From CAZHGD01 sp964531735 (GTDB lineage Bacteria > Armatimonadota > UBA10988), in assembly GCA_964531735.1 (NCBI GenBank), contig CAZHGD010000159.1:1-16880 (forward strand): a stretch of 16,880 bases of DNA. Reading direction: 5' to 3'. Both the position numbers and the translations under genes were made by a program. Each line of letters begins with the position of its first letter. Position 1 is the first letter of the stretch. Under the pieces are notes generated by a model. It did no database searches. It was not told the DNA's origin and saw only the letters and a program-made list of their open reading frames with translations. Positions 14,818 through 16,880 of the stretch are shown piece by piece.

Positions 14818-15888
14818 GTGAGCACATCCATCGAAGCCGCGTTGCTCGGCTGTGGCCACCCGCATTCCACCGCGCATCTGCAGACCCTGGTCACCATGCC
14901 CGAGATCGGTCGCCTCCACCTCTGGGATCCGGAGCCCGGCGTGGCGGCGTCGCTCGCGGCGCGCTGCGGGGCCAAGCCGGCGACGGTGCATGACGACCTG
15001 GCGGCCGTCCTGTCCGCACCAGCCGTGCGGTGGCTGCTGGTCAGCTTGCGCAACGATCTGGCGCCGGACGTGCTGCTGGCCTGCGCCGAGGCCGGCAAGC
15101 CCGTCCTGGCAGAGAAGCCGATCGGGCGCGGCTCCGCCGAGACGGCCGCCGTGGTGACCGCCTTCCGCAACCGTGGCGTGTCGCTGGCGGTCTGCTTCCA
15201 GAACCGCTACAAGCCGGCCGCCCGGCTGATCCGCACCTGGCTGGCCGAAGGCCGGTTGGGCCGTGTGTGCAGCGCGGAGACCCGCCTGCACACCACGCGC
15301 GTGGGCCTGCGCAACCCGCGGCACTGGCTGTTCCAACAGTCACTCAGCGGCGGCGGCATCCTGCCCTGGCTGGGCTGCCACTACCTCGACCTGCTGCGCT
15401 GGACCATGGGGGCGGAAGTGCGGACGGTAACGGCGCAGACGGCCATCCTGAGCGGCGAGGAGATCGACGTTGAGGACCTGGCGGTGCTGACCTTGGGTTT
15501 CGACAACGGCGCGCTGGCCACGGCCACCTTCGGCTACCTGATGCCGGGGGGCAATCCGGGCTACCTCTCGCCGGGCTACGACACCTGGTTCGGTCTCAAG
15601 GGCACGGCCGGCCACATCGATTGGAACCCGTTCGGCAGCGACCAGCAGGTGACGATGTTCAGTCTGCATCCCGACTGGGTCGGCGCCCCGCTCCGCCAGC
15701 TCAGCTTCACGGAGGAGCCGGCCGAAGCCTACGGTGGTCGTTCCGGCCTGCAGTTCGCTCAGGACTGCCTGGCCGCCGCGCTACGCGGTGAGGACGGGCC
15801 GACCTGCGGTGAGGACCTGTTGGCCGTCTGGCAGATCATCGAGGCGGCCTACCACTCGGCGCGCGACGGCCGGCGCATCGACCGGTGA
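14818..15888 (+). CDS. Gfo/Idh/MocA-family oxidoreductase (second of tandem pair)
   Basis: Encodes 356 residues from a GTG at 14818 with GGAGG seven bases upstream. The layout copies that of its neighbour: the loop ALLGCGHPHSTAHL, AEKPIG with Lys100, SGGGILPWLGCHYLDL at 177-192 with His188 and Asp191, and GFDNGALATATFGYLMPGG in the C-terminal sheet. It retains Gly where the first copy has Asp in the dinucleotide loop (GCGHPH versus GCDHPH). The conserved segments SAETRLHTT and LRNPRHWLF are shared. Tandem duplication followed by divergence is the simplest origin; a heteromeric enzyme or two steps on related substrates are both possible. It ends three bases from the stop of the convergent histidine kinase gene. 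Confidence 0.85.
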   Translation: MSTSIEAALLGCGHPHSTAHLQTLVTMPEIGRLHLWDPEPGVAASLAARCGAKPATVHDDLAAVLSAPAVRWLLVSLRNDLAPDVLLACAEAGKPVLAEKPIGRGSAETAAVVTAFRNRGVSLAVCFQNRYKPAARLIRTWLAEGRLGRVCSAETRLHTTRVGLRNPRHWLFQQSLSGGGILPWLGCHYLDLLRWTMGAEVRTVTAQTAILSGEEIDVEDLAVLTLGFDNGALATATFGYLMPGGNPGYLSPGYDTWFGLKGTAGHIDWNPFGSDQQVTMFSLHPDWVGAPLRQLSFTEEPAEAYGGRSGLQFAQDCLAAALRGEDGPTCGEDLLAVWQIIEAAYHSARDGRRIDR

Positions 15889-15891
15889 GGT

Positions 15892-16880
15892 TCACGGGCA
15901 GGGCAACTCGAGCCGCACCGCGGTGCCCTGCCCGGGACCGTCGCTGCGGACCTCGATCTGCCCGCCTTGGATGCCGAGCAGGCTGCGCGTGATGGCCAGG
16001 CCCAGACCCGTGCCGCCGTAGGGTCGCGACGACGAGCCGTCGACCTGGACGAACTTGTCGAAGATGGTGGCGATCTTGTCGGCGGGGATGCCGATGCCGG
16101 TGTCGCGCACGGTCACCCACACCTTGTTGCCGGCGCGGCCGCAGTCGACCGTGACTTCGCCCGCCTCGGTGAACTTGACCGCGTTCCCCATCACGTTCAT
16201 CAGGATCTGGCGCAGATGGCCCGGGTCGACGAGCACCTGAAGGGCAAGATCCTGCGGGGGCAGGCTCATCGCCAGATGCTTCTCGGCCACTTGCGGGCGC
16301 AGTTCCTCGGCCACCTCGTCGAGCGCCAGCCACAGGGTGACCGGCTCGCGCATGGCGCGCATTTGTCCCGACTCGATCCGGGCGATGTCGAGCAGCGAGT
16401 TGATCACCGCCAGCAGGTTGGTGGCGCTGCGGTGGGCTGTGGCGGCCCAATGGTTGAGCTCGTCGTGATCGCGGTAGAGCCCCTCGCTGATCAGGTCGAG
16501 GTAACCGAGGATGCTGTTCATCGGCGTGCGCAGCTCATGGCTGGTATTGGCCAGGAACTCGGACTTGAGGCGGTCCGACTCGGCCAGCTTGCGGTTGGCC
16601 TCGGCCAACTCGGCCAGCGTCTGGGCCTGCTCGGCGAGGGCGAAGGCGAGTTGCTCATTGCGGGCCGCCAGCGAGGCCTCGAGGCGCCGCTGCGCGGTGG
16701 TGTCGAGGAAGGCGTAGAGCCGGCTGCCGTCGGCCAAGCCGGCCGAGTAGACATGCACCCAGCGCGTGCCGCCCTCGCCGGCCAGGCCGATGTCGCGCCC
16801 GCTGCGGTCGCCGGCGGCGGCCAACTGGTCCAGGCGGGCCAACTGCGCCGGGGCCAGGTGGCGCGCCGCGGCGTCGGCGA
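15892..16880 (-). CDS. PAS-domain sensor histidine kinase (5' end beyond the right edge)
   Basis: The minus-strand frame is open to the window edge, giving the last 328 residues or so. In order: the end of a PAS-like domain (GGTRWVHVYSAGLADGSRLY, then FLDTTAQRRLE), a coiled-coil linker rich in Ala/Glu/Leu, a HisKA dimerisation domain with the phospho-acceptor in SHELRTPMNSILGYL (His codon at 16537-16539), and an HATPase_c domain with N box NVMGNAVKFTE, G1 DTGIGIP, F box IFDKFVQVDGSSSRP and G2 GGTGLGLAI. All kinase motifs look intact. No receiver domain follows; the protein ends just after HATPase_c, so it should signal to a separate response regulator, none of which is in view. A TTG at 16842 is only an internal codon, since reading remains open upstream. 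No transmembrane segment is present in the visible part. Confidence 0.9.
   Translation of the reverse strand, partial: ADAAARHLAPAQLARLDQLAAAGDRSGRDIGLAGEGGTRWVHVYSAGLADGSRLYAFLDTTAQRRLEASLAARNEQLAFALAEQAQTLAELAEANRKLAESDRLKSEFLANTSHELRTPMNSILGYLDLISEGLYRDHDELNHWAATAHRSATNLLAVINSLLDIARIESGQMRAMREPVTLWLALDEVAEELRPQVAEKHLAMSLPPQDLALQVLVDPGHLRQILMNVMGNAVKFTEAGEVTVDCGRAGNKVWVTVRDTGIGIPADKIATIFDKFVQVDGSSSRPYGGTGLGLAITRSLLGIQGGQIEVRSDGPGQGTAVRLELPCP

Noticed and set aside
12338..15170. Long minus-strand open frames opposite the fusion protein and the oxidoreductases.
   Set aside because: Same effect: the plus-strand proteins have recognisable domains and correct third-position bias, and the antisense products do not.

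Overview
The window is very GC-rich (around 70% by eye), bacterial and gene-dense. Two genes encode short DUF1559-type pseudopilins with an N-terminal FTLIELLVVIAIIAILAAI methylation segment, an FPVFAKAREKARQ stretch right after it, and an H-X9-DG signature near the C-terminus. That family, and this particular N-terminus, is typical of Armatimonadota and is also abundant in the PVC group (Planctomycetota, Lentisphaerota). I infer an uncultured Armatimonadota-like bacterium; the phylum is an inference from these proteins, not something proven by a marker gene.

Layout, left to right. (1) 1-1538: the end of an unidentified plus-strand gene meets a minus-strand sugar-porter-like MFS transporter, whose promoter is wrapped in a perfect 12-bp inverted repeat. 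(2) 1539-3747: two convergent DUF1559 pseudopilin genes enclose a 358-base gap filled mostly by a two-copy, 99-base-period inverted-repeat element. (3) 3939-4298: a tyrosine-phosphatase-like gene that stops just before the place where its catalytic P-loop should be. (4) 4394-8017: a secreted beta-helix glycosidase candidate (GH110-like), convergent with a CocE/NonD-type alpha/beta hydrolase. (5) 8145-10237: a tight three-gene operon of a KdsC-like HAD phosphatase, a UshA-like metallophosphatase with an altered motif, and a LOG-family phosphoribohydrolase. (6) 10366-10888: a Phd/YefM-like antitoxin followed by a RelE/ParE-like toxin that carries a frameshift. (7) 10982-13645: a large membrane protein fused to a spermidine-synthase-like methyltransferase fold. 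(8) 13734-15888: tandem paralogous Gfo/Idh/MocA oxidoreductases. (9) 15892-16880: a PAS sensor histidine kinase running off the right edge.

How the parts fit: sugar uptake, a secreted glycan-active beta-helix protein, an acyl/ester hydrolase and two sugar-type dehydrogenases suggest a carbohydrate-scavenging lifestyle, but the genes sit in separate transcription units, so a single pathway cannot be claimed. The KdsC-like/metallophosphatase/LOG operon is the best candidate for an integrated function, possibly turnover of nucleotide or sugar phosphates. Several promoters share a GCTATANT -10 element. Three convergent gene pairs are separated by only 3-8 bases. I found no tRNA, rRNA, CRISPR array or transposase. 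I did not find a clear-cut new system; the most unusual items are the repeat element at 2558-2778, the broken toxin next to its intact antitoxin, the phosphatase missing its P-loop and the metallophosphatase with a GNRE motif.
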